Program-made: the position numbers and the translations under genes
Notes under the pieces: model-generated
Databases searched by the model: none
The model's input: only the letters and a program-made list of their open reading frames with translations
Told to the model about the DNA's origin: nothing
Part shown: positions 50,254 to 59,435 of the stretch, in pieces
Numbering within the stretch: position 1 is the stretch's first letter
Layout: the number at the start of each line of letters is the position of its first letter
Assembly: GCF_039655775.1 (NCBI RefSeq)
Contig: NZ_JBBYXJ010000002.1
Coordinates: forward strand, 1,116,001 to 1,180,000
Source of the DNA: Iodidimonas sp. SYSU 1G8
Lineage (GTDB): Bacteria > Pseudomonadota > Alphaproteobacteria > SMXS01
DNA length: 64,000 nucleotides
Direction of reading: 5' to 3'

Positions 50254-51008
50254 TACGCCGCGCTCCAACCGCCGTCGATGGGCATCTCGATGCCGGTGAT
50301 ATAGCGCGCCAGGTCCGAGCAAAGAAACAGGGAACCGTGCGCGATGTCCTCGGGCTCGCCCATGTCGCCCATGGGGATGGCGGCCTTGATCGCCGCGTCC
50401 AGCTCGGGCGTCAGATTGCCGAGAATGGGCGTGCGGATCTGGCCCGGATGAATGGAGTTCACGCGGACGCCGCGCTTGACGTATTCCAGCGCCGCCGATT
50501 TCGACATCAGCCGCACCGCGCCCTTGGTCGCGTGATAGGACAATGAGCCTGGGCTGCCGACAAGGCCATAAAGCGACGAGATGTTGACGATGGCGGCGTT
50601 CCCCGTCTTCAGCAATTCGGGCATCGCCGCCTTCATGCCGAGCCAGACCGAGGTCTGGTTGATCGCCACCATCCGGCTCCAGCCTTCCTCGGTCTCTTCC
50701 TCGACGCCGCCGGGGTGATAGATGCCGGCATTGTTCACCAGCGTCGTCAGCCGTCCATACGCCGCGATGGCGACGGCGACGGCGTGTTGCCAGTCGGCCG
50801 GGCTGGTGACATCGAGGCGCACGAAGCGCGCCTCGCCGCCGGCCGCATTCACCGCCTCGACGACCGCCTGGCCCCTGTCTTCCTGGATATCGGCGGCGAT
50901 GACACGGGCGCCCGCGCGAGCGAACACCTCCACATGCGCCTTGCCGATGCCGCTGGCCGCTCCGGTCACCAGTGCGGTTTTGCCGGCGAGCATTTCCTTG
51001 ATGTCCAT
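50253..51008 (-). CDS. Short-chain dehydrogenase/reductase (SDR)
   Basis: 251 aa from ATG 51008 with GGAGGACG as ribosome site. The NAD(P) site is TGAASGIGKA, the active-site motif YHATK (Tyr/Lys), with the Ser about 13 residues earlier in NISSLYG, and NNAG in NNAGIYHPGG. A classical SDR probably acting on a hydroxyl or keto group. Lies between a KstD-like flavoprotein and a TIGR03084 protein, on a run consistent with steroid or terpenoid oxidation. Confidence 0.92.
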   Translation of the reverse strand: MDIKEMLAGKTALVTGAASGIGKAHVEVFARAGARVIAADIQEDRGQAVVEAVNAAGGEARFVRLDVTSPADWQHAVAVAIAAYGRLTTLVNNAGIYHPGGVEEETEEGWSRMVAINQTSVWLGMKAAMPELLKTGNAAIVNISSLYGLVGSPGSLSYHATKGAVRLMSKSAALEYVKRGVRVNSIHPGQIRTPILGNLTPELDAAIKAAIPMGDMGEPEDIAHGSLFLCSDLARYITGIEMPIDGGWSAA

Positions 51009-51111
51009 GTCTCGTCCTCCCCGGCCCAAGCGTAGCGCAACCGGGGACGGCATGCATCAGACGACCGACCCTAATATCTCAGGACCACCCGCCCGATGCC
51101 CACCTTAACGT

Positions 51112-52743
51112 CTAGCGGTTGGTTCGGCGTTCGGCGGCGTGCTTGCCCGACAGATAGCCGAATACCATGCCCGGGCCGAGCGTGCCGCCCGGGCCGCCAT
51201 AGGTCATGCCGAAGGGGGACGCCATCACGTTGCCGGCCGCGTAGAGGCCGGGGATCGCATTGCCGTCGATGTCGACCACGTTGCCATGCACGTCCGTCTG
51301 CGGACCGCCCTTGGTGCCCAGCGCGCCGCTGCGCACCTCGACGGCGTAGAATGGGCCGCGATCCAGCGGGCCCAGCGTCGCGTCGCGCTGGCCCTTGCGG
51401 TAGGGGTCGCCCCACCAGCAATCGAACGCGCTGTCGCCGCGCCCGAAATCCGGATCGCTGCCGCCGGCGACGTTCTCGTTCCATCGCGCGACCGTCTTTT
51501 CCAGTTCATCGGCGGGAATCTCCAGCGTCTCGGCCAGCGCCTGCAGGGTCGGTGCCCGGATCACCCAGTCAGGCGCCTGGCCCGGCCCGGCGGCAAGCAT
51601 GCCGAAACCATAGGTTTCCAGATATCCCTGGTCGAAGATGAGCCAGCTGGGGATGTTGGCATATTCGAACTTCGCCACGTCCTCGACGTGGAAGGCCGCG
51701 CCGAACGCGTTGTAGTTGGCGGCCTCGTTGGTGAAGCGGCGGCCGCGCTTGTTGACCATGATCGAACGCGGCATGGTGCGCTGACCCATGATCATCATGC
51801 GCTCCATGGGGTTTTCCTCCACGGGGACGGAGGCGACCGGCGTCCACCAGGCCTCGCGCATGTTGCCCAGCATGGCCCCCGCCTTCATGGCCATCTTCAG
51901 ACCGTCACCCGTATTGGTCTTGATCGAGACCTGATGGGTGAGCGGGCCGCGCAGGAAGGCGCGTTTCAGGTCGTCATTCCATTCGAAGCCGCCGGTGGCC
52001 AGGATCACGCCCGTGCGCGCGCGGACCTTTAGTTCGCCATCCGGCGTATCGAAGATCACGCCGACGATGGCGCCGTCCTCCAGGATCAGCTCCCGGGCCG
52101 CGCATTCGGTCTGCGGTTCGATGCCGCGGTCCAGGCAGCCCTTCAGCAGCCGGCCGATCAGCGCCTGGCCGCAGCCACGTTCGTTGCGAATCTTGCGGCG
52201 GGCGATTTCCTCGGCCGAGGGCGGCTGCGGCACGGATTTGCCCAGCGGCGTCTCGCTCATGGTGATGTGCGGATTGGGATAGTAGGGCGAGGGCGTGACC
52301 CGGTCGGCCCACGCGCCCAGTTCCTCATAGGCATAGATCGGGCATTCGATGGTGCGCCCGCCTTTCGGACTGCCGCCGGGAAACTCCGGATGATAGTCGG
52401 GCATGTCCTTGACCGAATAGAACTGCACCGGCGTGCGCGACTCCAGGAAGTTCACCATCTCGGGGCCGGCGTCCACATAGGCCTCGGTCAGGTCCTGTCG
52501 CATCAGATCGCGCGAGAGCGACATCATGTAGGTGATCGCCTTCTCGCGGCTGTCGTCGATGCCGTGATCCTTCATGTGCGGATTATTCGGAATCCATACC
52601 TGGCCCCCGGACCATGCGGACGTGCCGCCGACCTTATCGGCCTTCTCGAACACGCCCACCGAGGCGCCGCCTTCGGCGGCCGTGATCGCGGCCGTCAGGC
52701 CAGCCGCGCCGGTGCCCAGCACCACCACATCGAATTCCAGCAT
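51112..52743 (-). CDS. FAD-dependent 3-ketosteroid-delta1-dehydrogenase-like oxidoreductase
   Basis: 543 aa. FAD site VVVLGTGAAGLTAAITAAEGGASVGV (GxGxxG), GGTSAWSGGQVWIPNN, an ATGGFEWN flavin motif, and near the C-terminus GNVMASPFGMTYGGPGGTLGPGMVFG, the pattern of KstD flavoproteins. The substrate may be a ketosteroid or a similar cyclic ketone. Start ATG 52743; the SDR follows after 103 nt. Together with the TonB receptor on the same strand it suggests uptake and oxidation of a hydrophobic polycyclic compound; this is inference. Confidence 0.87.
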   Translation of the reverse strand: MLEFDVVVLGTGAAGLTAAITAAEGGASVGVFEKADKVGGTSAWSGGQVWIPNNPHMKDHGIDDSREKAITYMMSLSRDLMRQDLTEAYVDAGPEMVNFLESRTPVQFYSVKDMPDYHPEFPGGSPKGGRTIECPIYAYEELGAWADRVTPSPYYPNPHITMSETPLGKSVPQPPSAEEIARRKIRNERGCGQALIGRLLKGCLDRGIEPQTECAARELILEDGAIVGVIFDTPDGELKVRARTGVILATGGFEWNDDLKRAFLRGPLTHQVSIKTNTGDGLKMAMKAGAMLGNMREAWWTPVASVPVEENPMERMMIMGQRTMPRSIMVNKRGRRFTNEAANYNAFGAAFHVEDVAKFEYANIPSWLIFDQGYLETYGFGMLAAGPGQAPDWVIRAPTLQALAETLEIPADELEKTVARWNENVAGGSDPDFGRGDSAFDCWWGDPYRKGQRDATLGPLDRGPFYAVEVRSGALGTKGGPQTDVHGNVVDIDGNAIPGLYAAGNVMASPFGMTYGGPGGTLGPGMVFGYLSGKHAAERRTNR

Positions 52744-52817
52744 CGAACACTCCCCGGTATTTTGTATCCATTGTTATATTATCTCTGCGTCCCAGCGTCC
52801 AGACGGTTTGCCGGCAT

Positions 52818-52854
52818 AAAAAACGGGCGGTGTGGGAATGTCCCGCACCGCCCG
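52818..52854 (-). terminator. Rho-independent terminator after the TonB receptor gene
   Basis: CGGGCGGTGTGGGA (52824-52837) pairs with TCCCGCACCGCCCG (52841-52854) around a 3-nt loop with one G-U pair. On the minus strand the stem is followed by TTTTTT (52823-52818). It ends the receptor transcript before the KstD-like gene. Confidence 0.92.
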
Positions 52855-52885
52855 CCAGGGTTATCCGAAGGGATCGGATTCTGTT

Positions 52886-55330
52886 CTAGAACCTGTAGGT
52901 GACCTGGATCTGCACCTGCCGCTTGCGCTGGGTCGCGGCGAAGGCATCCGCGCGGATGCCGGCGCCGACGGACCCGGCAGGACGTCCGGCTGGTCCGCCG
53001 GTCAGAGGCCGCTCGGAGCTGTTGAGCAGGATCACTTCATTGGTCAGGTTCCGGCCGATCAGCGCCAGTTCCCAGCGATCGTTCAAGCTGTAGAGCCGGG
53101 CCACGGCATCGACGGTGATGTAACCATCCTGGAAAAGGTCGGGCCGGTTCTCCGGCAGCAGCGGATAGGAGCTGACATAGCGGACGTCCGAGGCGATGGA
53201 GAAGCCCAGATAGTTGCTCAGGTTCCAGTCATAGGTGAAACCCAGGCTCAAATTCCAGTCGGGCGAGATCGGCGGGTGCTTGCCCGACAGATCCTGCGAC
53301 GTCGGGAATCCGGTATTGGGATTGACCAGCTGGTTGCAGCCTTCTTCCTGCGTCTGCCCCGCGAAACAGGGACCGAGGAAGTCGCGGTAGCGGGCCCGGT
53401 TGTAGGCCACGTTGCCGCGCAGCTGAAGCTGGTCGGTCGCCACGTAGATCGCGTCCAGTTCCACGCCGGTCGTCCGGGTACGGGCCGCGTTCTCGATGGT
53501 GAACGAGGTTGTCTCGGCGTCGAACGCGCTGACCTGCTGGTCCTTGAAATCGTAGCGATACGCGGCGCTGGACAGCTGCAGGCGGCCATCGAGCAGGGTC
53601 GCCTTGGCGCCGATCTCGAAGCCTTCGACCTTCTCGCTGTCGAAGGTCAGCCGGTCGAGATTGATCCCCTGAACCAGCACGGCGGTGTGCGAGAACCCGC
53701 CGGCCTTGAAGCCGGTCTTGTACGCGCCGTAAAGGGTCAGGTCGTCCGTCGGCTTCCAGGTCAGCGTGGCCTGCGGCGAGACGTTCGAGTCCAGGAATGT
53801 GTCGTCGAAGCGCTGTCCGGTGAGTGCCCCAGCAAGCAGCGTGTGAATATAGGCGTTCTGGACGGTGGACACCTTGCGTTCGTTGGAATAACGCGCGCCG
53901 GCCGACAGCTCCAGTTGCGGCACGATCTCCCAGATCACCTCGCCGAACACCGACCAGCTGCGGCCATCCTGGCGCGATGGCCGCCGGAACGAGAAATAGC
54001 TGCCCGTGACCGGATCGGCGGGCAGGGGCGCGATATCCGCCTGTAAGTCGTAATCGAAATTGCTGTCCTGATAGAAGGCGCCCAGCATGAAGTTCAGCGG
54101 TCCCTCGAAGTCGCTGAGCAGGCGCAACTCCTCGCTGAACACCTCGTACTCCTCGATCTCGCTGGCCCAGATCTGGCCCGCCGCCGAGTAATCCTGATTG
54201 TCGCTGGACGCGTTCTTGTACCAGTTCCAGCCAGTGACCGAGGTCAGCGTGACGCCGCCCATGTCATAGTTCACCAGCAGCGAGCCGTTGTAGGATTCGT
54301 AGTCGGTGAAGGGTACGCCGCCGCGGAAGTCGAAGGGCGCGTTGGCCGCAAGCTCGGGGGGCGCGTCGCTCTTGGATATCTTGAAGTCGGGCTTGCAATC
54401 GTCGAACGGGTCCGGCACGCCAAAAACCGGTTGCGGCGTACCACCCGGACCCTGGCAGCCGATCTTCTGGTTCATGGTGTTCTGACCGGCATTCTTGGTG
54501 GTGTTGCCTTGGAATTTCAACGTGGCATCGAAATTGTCGGTCGGCGTCCATTTGGCGGTAATACGGCCGGTGAACTCCTCGGACGAGTTGTAAAGATGGG
54601 CAGGACCCGGAATGACCGGGAAACCCTGCGGATCGACGCCGAACTGGGACTGGGCCACGTTCTTCATCCAGCCGCGCATGTCGGTGAAGCGTGCCGCGAT
54701 GCGGACGCCGAACTTGTCGGACAGCGGCATGGAGGCCATCGCCTCGCCGATCCATTCCCGCGCCTCGATCTCGTAGGACAGCCGCGCGAGTCCCTCGAAC
54801 TCGTCGCCCGGATCGGCGGTGGTGACGATGACCACGCCGGCGGGCGTGTTCTTGCCGAAATAAAGCGCCTGCGGCCCCTTGAGGACCTCGATGCGCTCCA
54901 TGTCCATGAAAGCCTGCTGCATCCAGCGGGCGCGATTGTAAAAGACCCCGTCGATCACCGTGCCGACCGTCTGATCGAAACCCAGATTGCCACCGGAGCC
55001 GATACCACGCAGATACAGGATGGCGCCCGCATTCGAGCCGCCGGCGTTGATGGTGAGTTGCGGCGTCATCTTGGCGGCCGAGACGAGGTCGCTGACTGCG
55101 TAACGGTCGAGGCTGGCTTTATCCAGCGCGGTTACCGCGACCGGTACGTCCTGCAGGCTTTCCTCGCGTTTGCGGGCGGTGACCATCACCTGATCGATCT
55201 GCCGGTGAACGGTGGGTGGTGTGGCTGGCCCGGACTGTGCTGTCGCGGTTCCAATGGCGCCACCAAACGACATGACGCAGGCGAAGCCCGAAAGCCCCAG
55301 CAGGCCGTACGATGAAAGTCTTTTCCCCAT
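52886..55330 (-). CDS. TonB-dependent outer-membrane receptor
   Basis: 814 aa, energised uptake of a large or hydrophobic ligand. A signal peptide (about 1-31) precedes a TonB-box-like region (QVMVTARKREESLQDVPVAVTALDK) and the plug domain. The C-terminal barrel ends in VQIQVTYRF, with an aromatic last residue. The size and the QVMVTARKREESLQDVPV pattern fit the Cir/BtuB-like receptors common in sphingomonad-like degraders. Start ATG 55330 has GGGGAGG just upstream. It is divergent from a TetR gene across 377 nt carrying the probable promoter and operators. Confidence 0.94.
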   Translation of the reverse strand: MGKRLSSYGLLGLSGFACVMSFGGAIGTATAQSGPATPPTVHRQIDQVMVTARKREESLQDVPVAVTALDKASLDRYAVSDLVSAAKMTPQLTINAGGSNAGAILYLRGIGSGGNLGFDQTVGTVIDGVFYNRARWMQQAFMDMERIEVLKGPQALYFGKNTPAGVVIVTTADPGDEFEGLARLSYEIEAREWIGEAMASMPLSDKFGVRIAARFTDMRGWMKNVAQSQFGVDPQGFPVIPGPAHLYNSSEEFTGRITAKWTPTDNFDATLKFQGNTTKNAGQNTMNQKIGCQGPGGTPQPVFGVPDPFDDCKPDFKISKSDAPPELAANAPFDFRGGVPFTDYESYNGSLLVNYDMGGVTLTSVTGWNWYKNASSDNQDYSAAGQIWASEIEEYEVFSEELRLLSDFEGPLNFMLGAFYQDSNFDYDLQADIAPLPADPVTGSYFSFRRPSRQDGRSWSVFGEVIWEIVPQLELSAGARYSNERKVSTVQNAYIHTLLAGALTGQRFDDTFLDSNVSPQATLTWKPTDDLTLYGAYKTGFKAGGFSHTAVLVQGINLDRLTFDSEKVEGFEIGAKATLLDGRLQLSSAAYRYDFKDQQVSAFDAETTSFTIENAARTRTTGVELDAIYVATDQLQLRGNVAYNRARYRDFLGPCFAGQTQEEGCNQLVNPNTGFPTSQDLSGKHPPISPDWNLSLGFTYDWNLSNYLGFSIASDVRYVSSYPLLPENRPDLFQDGYITVDAVARLYSLNDRWELALIGRNLTNEVILLNSSERPLTGGPAGRPAGSVGAGIRADAFAATQRKRQVQIQVTYRF

Positions 55331-55707
55331 GATCCTCCCCTGTTCCCCGCGCTTGGCGGATCGTCCCCGGTACGTCTGCTCCCCAGCGACGTATCGGGTG
55401 GATACCGGTGGTCCCCGGGATCCCGGGCGGTATCGGAGATAACGACAAGCGACCCTGACTTTTTTTACTTATACGCCTCCGCTTCCATCACTATCAAGCA
55501 AACAATTACTTATTTTTGCGCTCCGCTAGGGTTGTGTCGGGAGGTGTTCTATAATAAAGTAATCACTTACATTTAAATCAGTGGGGTGTCAGGCTGACGT
55601 CATCCTCGGCTTTCTTGCGCAGGTTCCGTCGCGGAACTCCGTATCGAGTTTAGCGTCGAACGGGCGTAAGGTCGCCAGGTCAACGACGTGGCCAAGGCGT
55701 GGGGACA
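55331..55707. promoter_or_regulatory. Divergent TonB receptor-TetR control region with repeated TTACTTAT elements
   Basis: AT-rich 377-nt gap. TTACTTAT occurs at 55465-55472 and 55506-55513, a near copy TCACTTAC at 55563-55570, and an inverted copy ATAAAGTAA at 55554-55562. The last two form an inverted pair AAGT-aatc-ACTT (55557-55568), a likely TetR operator. On the minus strand TTGATA (55492-55497), an 18-nt spacer and TATAAG (55468-55473) make the receptor promoter, whose -10 overlaps the first element. A perfect TATAAT (55550-55555) next to the inverted pair may serve the TetR gene, though it lacks a clear -35. Confidence 0.6.
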
Positions 55708-56340
55708 ATGACCGACAGCAAGCAGAATACCGCCGAACCGGGGGGGCGCCGGCGCCGTCTTTCGGCACCCGAACGGCGTCGCCAGATCATCGCGGCCGCC
55801 CAGGAGGTCTTTATTCGATCGAGCCTGAGCGGGGCCCGGACCCGTGAAATCGCGGCGGAAGCCGGAGTCAACGAAGCCACGCTGTTCGCGCATTTCGAGT
55901 CCAAGGAAGCCCTTTTCGAAGCCGCCGTGCTCGAACCCCTGCGCGAGGCCGTGAGCGAGCAGGTCGCGATCGCACGTGCCCGCGCGCCGCAGGACCAGCC
56001 AGCCCGTGACGCCAGCCTGCAGGCCCATGACCGCTTCCTGCGCACCATGCTCAAAAGCTATCCGCTGCTGGTCACGGCTCTGTTCTCGGAGAGGGCCGCC
56101 GGCGAGGAGATGTACCGAAAGCACATCTTCCCCATGATCCGCACCCTTGCCGATATCACGCGCGAGCGAGCCGGCGAGGACCGCCTGAAACATGTGGATG
56201 TGGAGTTGATGACCCTGATGGGTTTCGGCGTGCATCTGATGGTCGTGATGGATCACCATTTTCGCGGCACCGAGATGGACGTGGAAAAGACCGCTGCCGC
56301 GATCACCGCCATGTTCGATCACGGCCTGCGGCCTGATTGA
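55708..56340 (+). CDS. TetR-family transcriptional regulator
   Basis: 210 aa from ATG 55708; an in-frame GTG lies 9 nt earlier. The N-terminal helix-turn-helix is RRQIIAAAQEVFIRSSLSGARTREIAAEAGVNEATLFAHF with the TetR pattern (xxIAxEAGVxxxTLFxHFxSKE). The C-terminal ligand-binding part is all-helical and not assigned. Divergent from the TonB receptor and next to repeated TTACTTAT operators, so it likely represses the receptor and itself in response to a small ligand. Followed by the cupredoxin operon 87 nt later. Confidence 0.92.
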   Translation: MTDSKQNTAEPGGRRRRLSAPERRRQIIAAAQEVFIRSSLSGARTREIAAEAGVNEATLFAHFESKEALFEAAVLEPLREAVSEQVAIARARAPQDQPARDASLQAHDRFLRTMLKSYPLLVTALFSERAAGEEMYRKHIFPMIRTLADITRERAGEDRLKHVDVELMTLMGFGVHLMVVMDHHFRGTEMDVEKTAAAITAMFDHGLRPD

Positions 56341-56371
56341 ACGAGCCCCCCGCCAGTCCACGCATACCGGT

Positions 56372-56399
56372 TTGTTTCGGGGCTGGTGTGAACTATGAT
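56372..56399 (+). promoter_or_regulatory. Promoter of the cupredoxin-EAL operon
   Basis: TTGTTT (56372-56377), a 16-nt spacer and TATGAT (56394-56399) form a plausible sigma70 promoter. The ATG at 56395 lies inside the -10, which supports ATG 56428 as the true start of the cupredoxin gene. Confidence 0.5.
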
Positions 56400-56427
56400 C
56401 CGTGATGACGAGAGCTTGAGGGGCCGC

Positions 56428-57075
56428 ATGAAGCGTCTGCGCCGCGCGTTATTGTGTTACCTGTCGGTATGCGGTGCCGTCCTCGGGCAGACCGGGCCGG
56501 CGGCGGCCAACGAGGTGACCGTTGCCGTGGTCGATGATACGGGCGCCGCGGTCCCCGATGCCGTGGTCAGTTTCACATCGCCGGACCCGGCGTTGAATGT
56601 CGCCGCTGAACGCCGTCAGGCAATCATGGTGCAGCAGAACAAGGAGTTCGCGCCTCATATATTGCCGGTGCGTACCGGCGCCACCGTCCGGTTTCCGAAC
56701 CGGGATGAATTCCGGCATTCGGTCTATTCCTTTTCCAAGCCGAAAATATTTCAGTTCAACCTGTATGGCGGCGACGAGGAAAAGAAGGAGGTATTCGACA
56801 AGCCCGGTGTCGTCGCCCTTGGGTGCAATATCCACGACAACATGCTCGCCTACATCTATGTCCTTGATACGGATAATTTTGCTCAGACTGGCGAGGATGG
56901 CGCCGCGGGCTTCGGCACGCTTCGGCCCGGTCGGTATAACGTGGCGGTCTGGCATCCCCGCCAGCGTGCCGAGGTGCCGGCACAGGATGTCGCCCTCGTT
57001 GCCGGCCAGGCGCTGACGGTCTCGTTCCGTCTTCCGCTCAAGCCTCCGGCGCCGCCCCGAGGCGTGCCACAGTGA
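56428..57075 (+). CDS. Exported cupredoxin (methylamine-utilisation/amicyanin-like)
   Basis: 215 aa from ATG 56428 (GAGGGG upstream; the earlier ATG 56395 overlaps the promoter). A signal peptide runs to about residue 28 (GPAAANE). Type-1 copper ligands are H97 (EFRHSVYSFSK), C133, H136 and M139 in LGCNIHDNM, giving C-x2-H-x2-M, the spacing of amicyanin. The N-terminal part (EVTVAVVDDTGAAVPDAVVSF) looks like a carboxypeptidase-regulatory-like beta domain. It is probably a periplasmic copper protein that passes electrons or senses copper or redox state. Its stop overlaps the GTG start of the EAL gene (4 nt). Confidence 0.85.
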   Translation: MKRLRRALLCYLSVCGAVLGQTGPAAANEVTVAVVDDTGAAVPDAVVSFTSPDPALNVAAERRQAIMVQQNKEFAPHILPVRTGATVRFPNRDEFRHSVYSFSKPKIFQFNLYGGDEEKKEVFDKPGVVALGCNIHDNMLAYIYVLDTDNFAQTGEDGAAGFGTLRPGRYNVAVWHPRQRAEVPAQDVALVAGQALTVSFRLPLKPPAPPRGVPQ

Positions 57076-59432
57076 GATTGCCCGCCCTGAACAGGTTTCA
57101 GACCAAGCTTGTCCTGCTATTCCTGTCGCTGTTCATTCTGGTTCAGATCGCCACCTATGTGGCCGTCTATCTGGTGACGGTCCGCAACCTCGACCGCGAG
57201 GCGATCCGGCATCTGTCATATTCCGGCGAGATATTCACCCGCGCCATGCAGGAACGCGCCGACATGCTGGCCGATGGCGCGGCCGTGCTGTCCAACGATT
57301 TCGGCTTCCGCGAAGCGGTCGCCACCGATGACGACCCGACCATCATATCCGCTCTGTCGAACCTGGCCGGGCGGATAGGGGCCGACCGCTCCTTTCTCAT
57401 CGGGCTGGACCGTCTGGTCCGGGCCGATACTGGAACCAGCGCGCCGCTGGTCGGCCAGTCCTTTCCCATGTCCGGACTGCTCGATCACGCCGAACAGCAC
57501 GGGCGCGCCGTCGCCATTCGTGAACTGGACGGCCAGCTTTACGATTTCGTCGTCATGCCGGTTCTGGCGCCCGTCACCATCGCGTGGGTCGGTCTCGGCA
57601 TCCGGCTCGACGATGCCGAGGCCCGGGCCGTCCGCGACCTGATGCCGCAAGGCATGGAGGTGGCGTTTCTCGATGCCTCCGGCAGCGGTCCTCAGGTGCT
57701 GGCGTCCAGCATGCCTCTTTTGGCTCCGGATATTCCCGCGGTGCTTCCCCGCGGCGGCGGTCCGGCGAGCCTCGATCTCGCGGGCGGGGAGTATCTGGCG
57801 CGAGCGATCGATCTGCGCAACGATGATGGGGTGATTGGCGCCACGGCGTTTCTGCAATACTCGATGGATGTGGCTTTTGGTCCTTACCGAGCGCTGATCT
57901 ACGCGTTGCTGGCCTTGCTCGCGGTTGGCATGGCCGTTCTTGCCTGGAGCAGTACGCTGGTCGCCGGCAGTGTGTCGCGCCCGCTGCGGCTGCTCGCCGA
58001 CGCGGCCGGGAAGGCGTCGCGCGGCGACTACCAGCCGGTAGCTCTGATGCCATCGCGTGATGAAATCGGGCAGTTGACCGACAGCTTCAATCGTATGGTG
58101 ACGAGCATCGAGGAACGCGAACGCACCATCACCTACCAGGCCGAACACGACAGCGAAACCGGTCTGCCGAACCGCCGGAAGTTCGAGGCGCTGCTCAACA
58201 TGTTCATCGAGACCTCTCCGCACCAGAGCATCAGCGTGGTTGTGGTGACGGTGGAACGGGTCAACGAGGTCCGGAATACGTTCGGCTTCGCTACATGGGA
58301 AAGGTTGATCGGCCTGATCGGTCCCCGTCTCATCGACAGCGCTTCAGGCGCCGGCATGATCGCGCGGCTGAGCACGGTTTCCTTCATCATCGCCTTTCCG
58401 GGACTGGACGTCGCCGCGGCACGGCGGGCGGCCGAAGACCTTCGCAACGGTTTCGAGCAGCCCTTCACCATTGATGCCTTCACCATCGATTCCAATGCGC
58501 AGATTGGCATCGCCAATTATCCCGACCACGCATCGACGGCTGAGGGATTGGTTCAAAAGGCCAGTATCGCGGTGATGCAGGGACAGACTGGCGGCGCCAC
58601 CGTCAGCGTCTATGACCCCGAACGGGATTCCCACACCGCCGAGCGCCTGTCGCTGATGGGCGATCTCAAGAAGAGCCTCGCCGCCGGCGAGGTGCTGTTC
58701 TACTACCAGCCCAAGATCGACCTGAAGCGGGGCGTCATGAGCCATGTCGAGGCGCTCGTTCGCTGGCGCCACCCCAAGCTCGGCTTCATCCCGCCCGATG
58801 AATTCATTACCCTCGCGGAGCAGACCGGACATATCGGCCATCTCACTGCATGGGCGTTGGAAAGCGCCATCCGCCAGTGCGGCGCCTGGCACGAAGCGGG
58901 CCATGCCATCCGCACCGCCATCAATCTTTCCGCGCGTGACCTCGCGGATCGCACCTTGCCATTCGTCATTGCAAGGCTGCTCAAAAAATACGCCGTCAAT
59001 CCTGGATGGATTGTGCTTGAAGTCACCGAGAGCGCGGTGATGCAGGATCCCGGCCAAGCGATTGACGTGCTCGATGAGCTCAAGCGCATGAAGCTGACGC
59101 TTTCCATCGACGATTACGGCACCGGTTATTCCTCGCTCAGCTATCTGAAGAAACTGCCGATCGACGAGCTCAAGATTGATCGCTCTTTCGTCACCAGTCT
59201 GGCGACCAGCGCGCAGGATCAGATACTGGTCCGTTCCACCATCGACATGGGGCACAGCCTGGGGCTGAAGGTGACCGCGGAGGGCGTCGAGGACGAGGCA
59301 TCGGCCGATCTGCTGCGGGCGTTTGGCTGCGATCTGGCGCAGGGGTATTTTTTCAGCCGGCCCATACCGGTCGAGGAACTGGACCGGTTTATCCAGGTCT
59401 CGCCTTACGGCAAGGTCGCCGCCGTCGAATAG
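57072..59432 (+). CDS. Membrane c-di-GMP phosphodiesterase with degenerate GGDEF and active-type EAL domain
   Basis: 786 aa from GTG 57072. Layout: membrane helix (about 15-35), periplasmic sensor region (about 40-270, CACHE-like), second helix (272-294), HAMP (about 295-350), GGDEF-like domain (355-520) and EAL domain (530-775). The GGDEF signature is replaced (R432-LSTVSF), so no cyclase activity is expected. The EAL signature (E560-A-L), INLSARD, EVTES, DDYGTGYSS and KIDRSF match active phosphodiesterases. It is coupled to the upstream cupredoxin and convergent with the haemoglobin operon. Likely lowers c-di-GMP in response to a periplasmic signal; the link to copper/haem is inference. Confidence 0.93.
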   Translation: MRLPALNRFQTKLVLLFLSLFILVQIATYVAVYLVTVRNLDREAIRHLSYSGEIFTRAMQERADMLADGAAVLSNDFGFREAVATDDDPTIISALSNLAGRIGADRSFLIGLDRLVRADTGTSAPLVGQSFPMSGLLDHAEQHGRAVAIRELDGQLYDFVVMPVLAPVTIAWVGLGIRLDDAEARAVRDLMPQGMEVAFLDASGSGPQVLASSMPLLAPDIPAVLPRGGGPASLDLAGGEYLARAIDLRNDDGVIGATAFLQYSMDVAFGPYRALIYALLALLAVGMAVLAWSSTLVAGSVSRPLRLLADAAGKASRGDYQPVALMPSRDEIGQLTDSFNRMVTSIEERERTITYQAEHDSETGLPNRRKFEALLNMFIETSPHQSISVVVVTVERVNEVRNTFGFATWERLIGLIGPRLIDSASGAGMIARLSTVSFIIAFPGLDVAAARRAAEDLRNGFEQPFTIDAFTIDSNAQIGIANYPDHASTAEGLVQKASIAVMQGQTGGATVSVYDPERDSHTAERLSLMGDLKKSLAAGEVLFYYQPKIDLKRGVMSHVEALVRWRHPKLGFIPPDEFITLAEQTGHIGHLTAWALESAIRQCGAWHEAGHAIRTAINLSARDLADRTLPFVIARLLKKYAVNPGWIVLEVTESAVMQDPGQAIDVLDELKRMKLTLSIDDYGTGYSSLSYLKKLPIDELKIDRSFVTSLATSAQDQILVRSTIDMGHSLGLKVTAEGVEDEASADLLRAFGCDLAQGYFFSRPIPVEELDRFIQVSPYGKVAAVE

Positions 59433-59435
59433 CGC

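Noticed and set aside
50254-51057. Extension of the TIGR03084 frame across the SDR gene
   Set aside because: Out-of-frame translation of the SDR; the true start is ATG 50253 overlapping the SDR stop.
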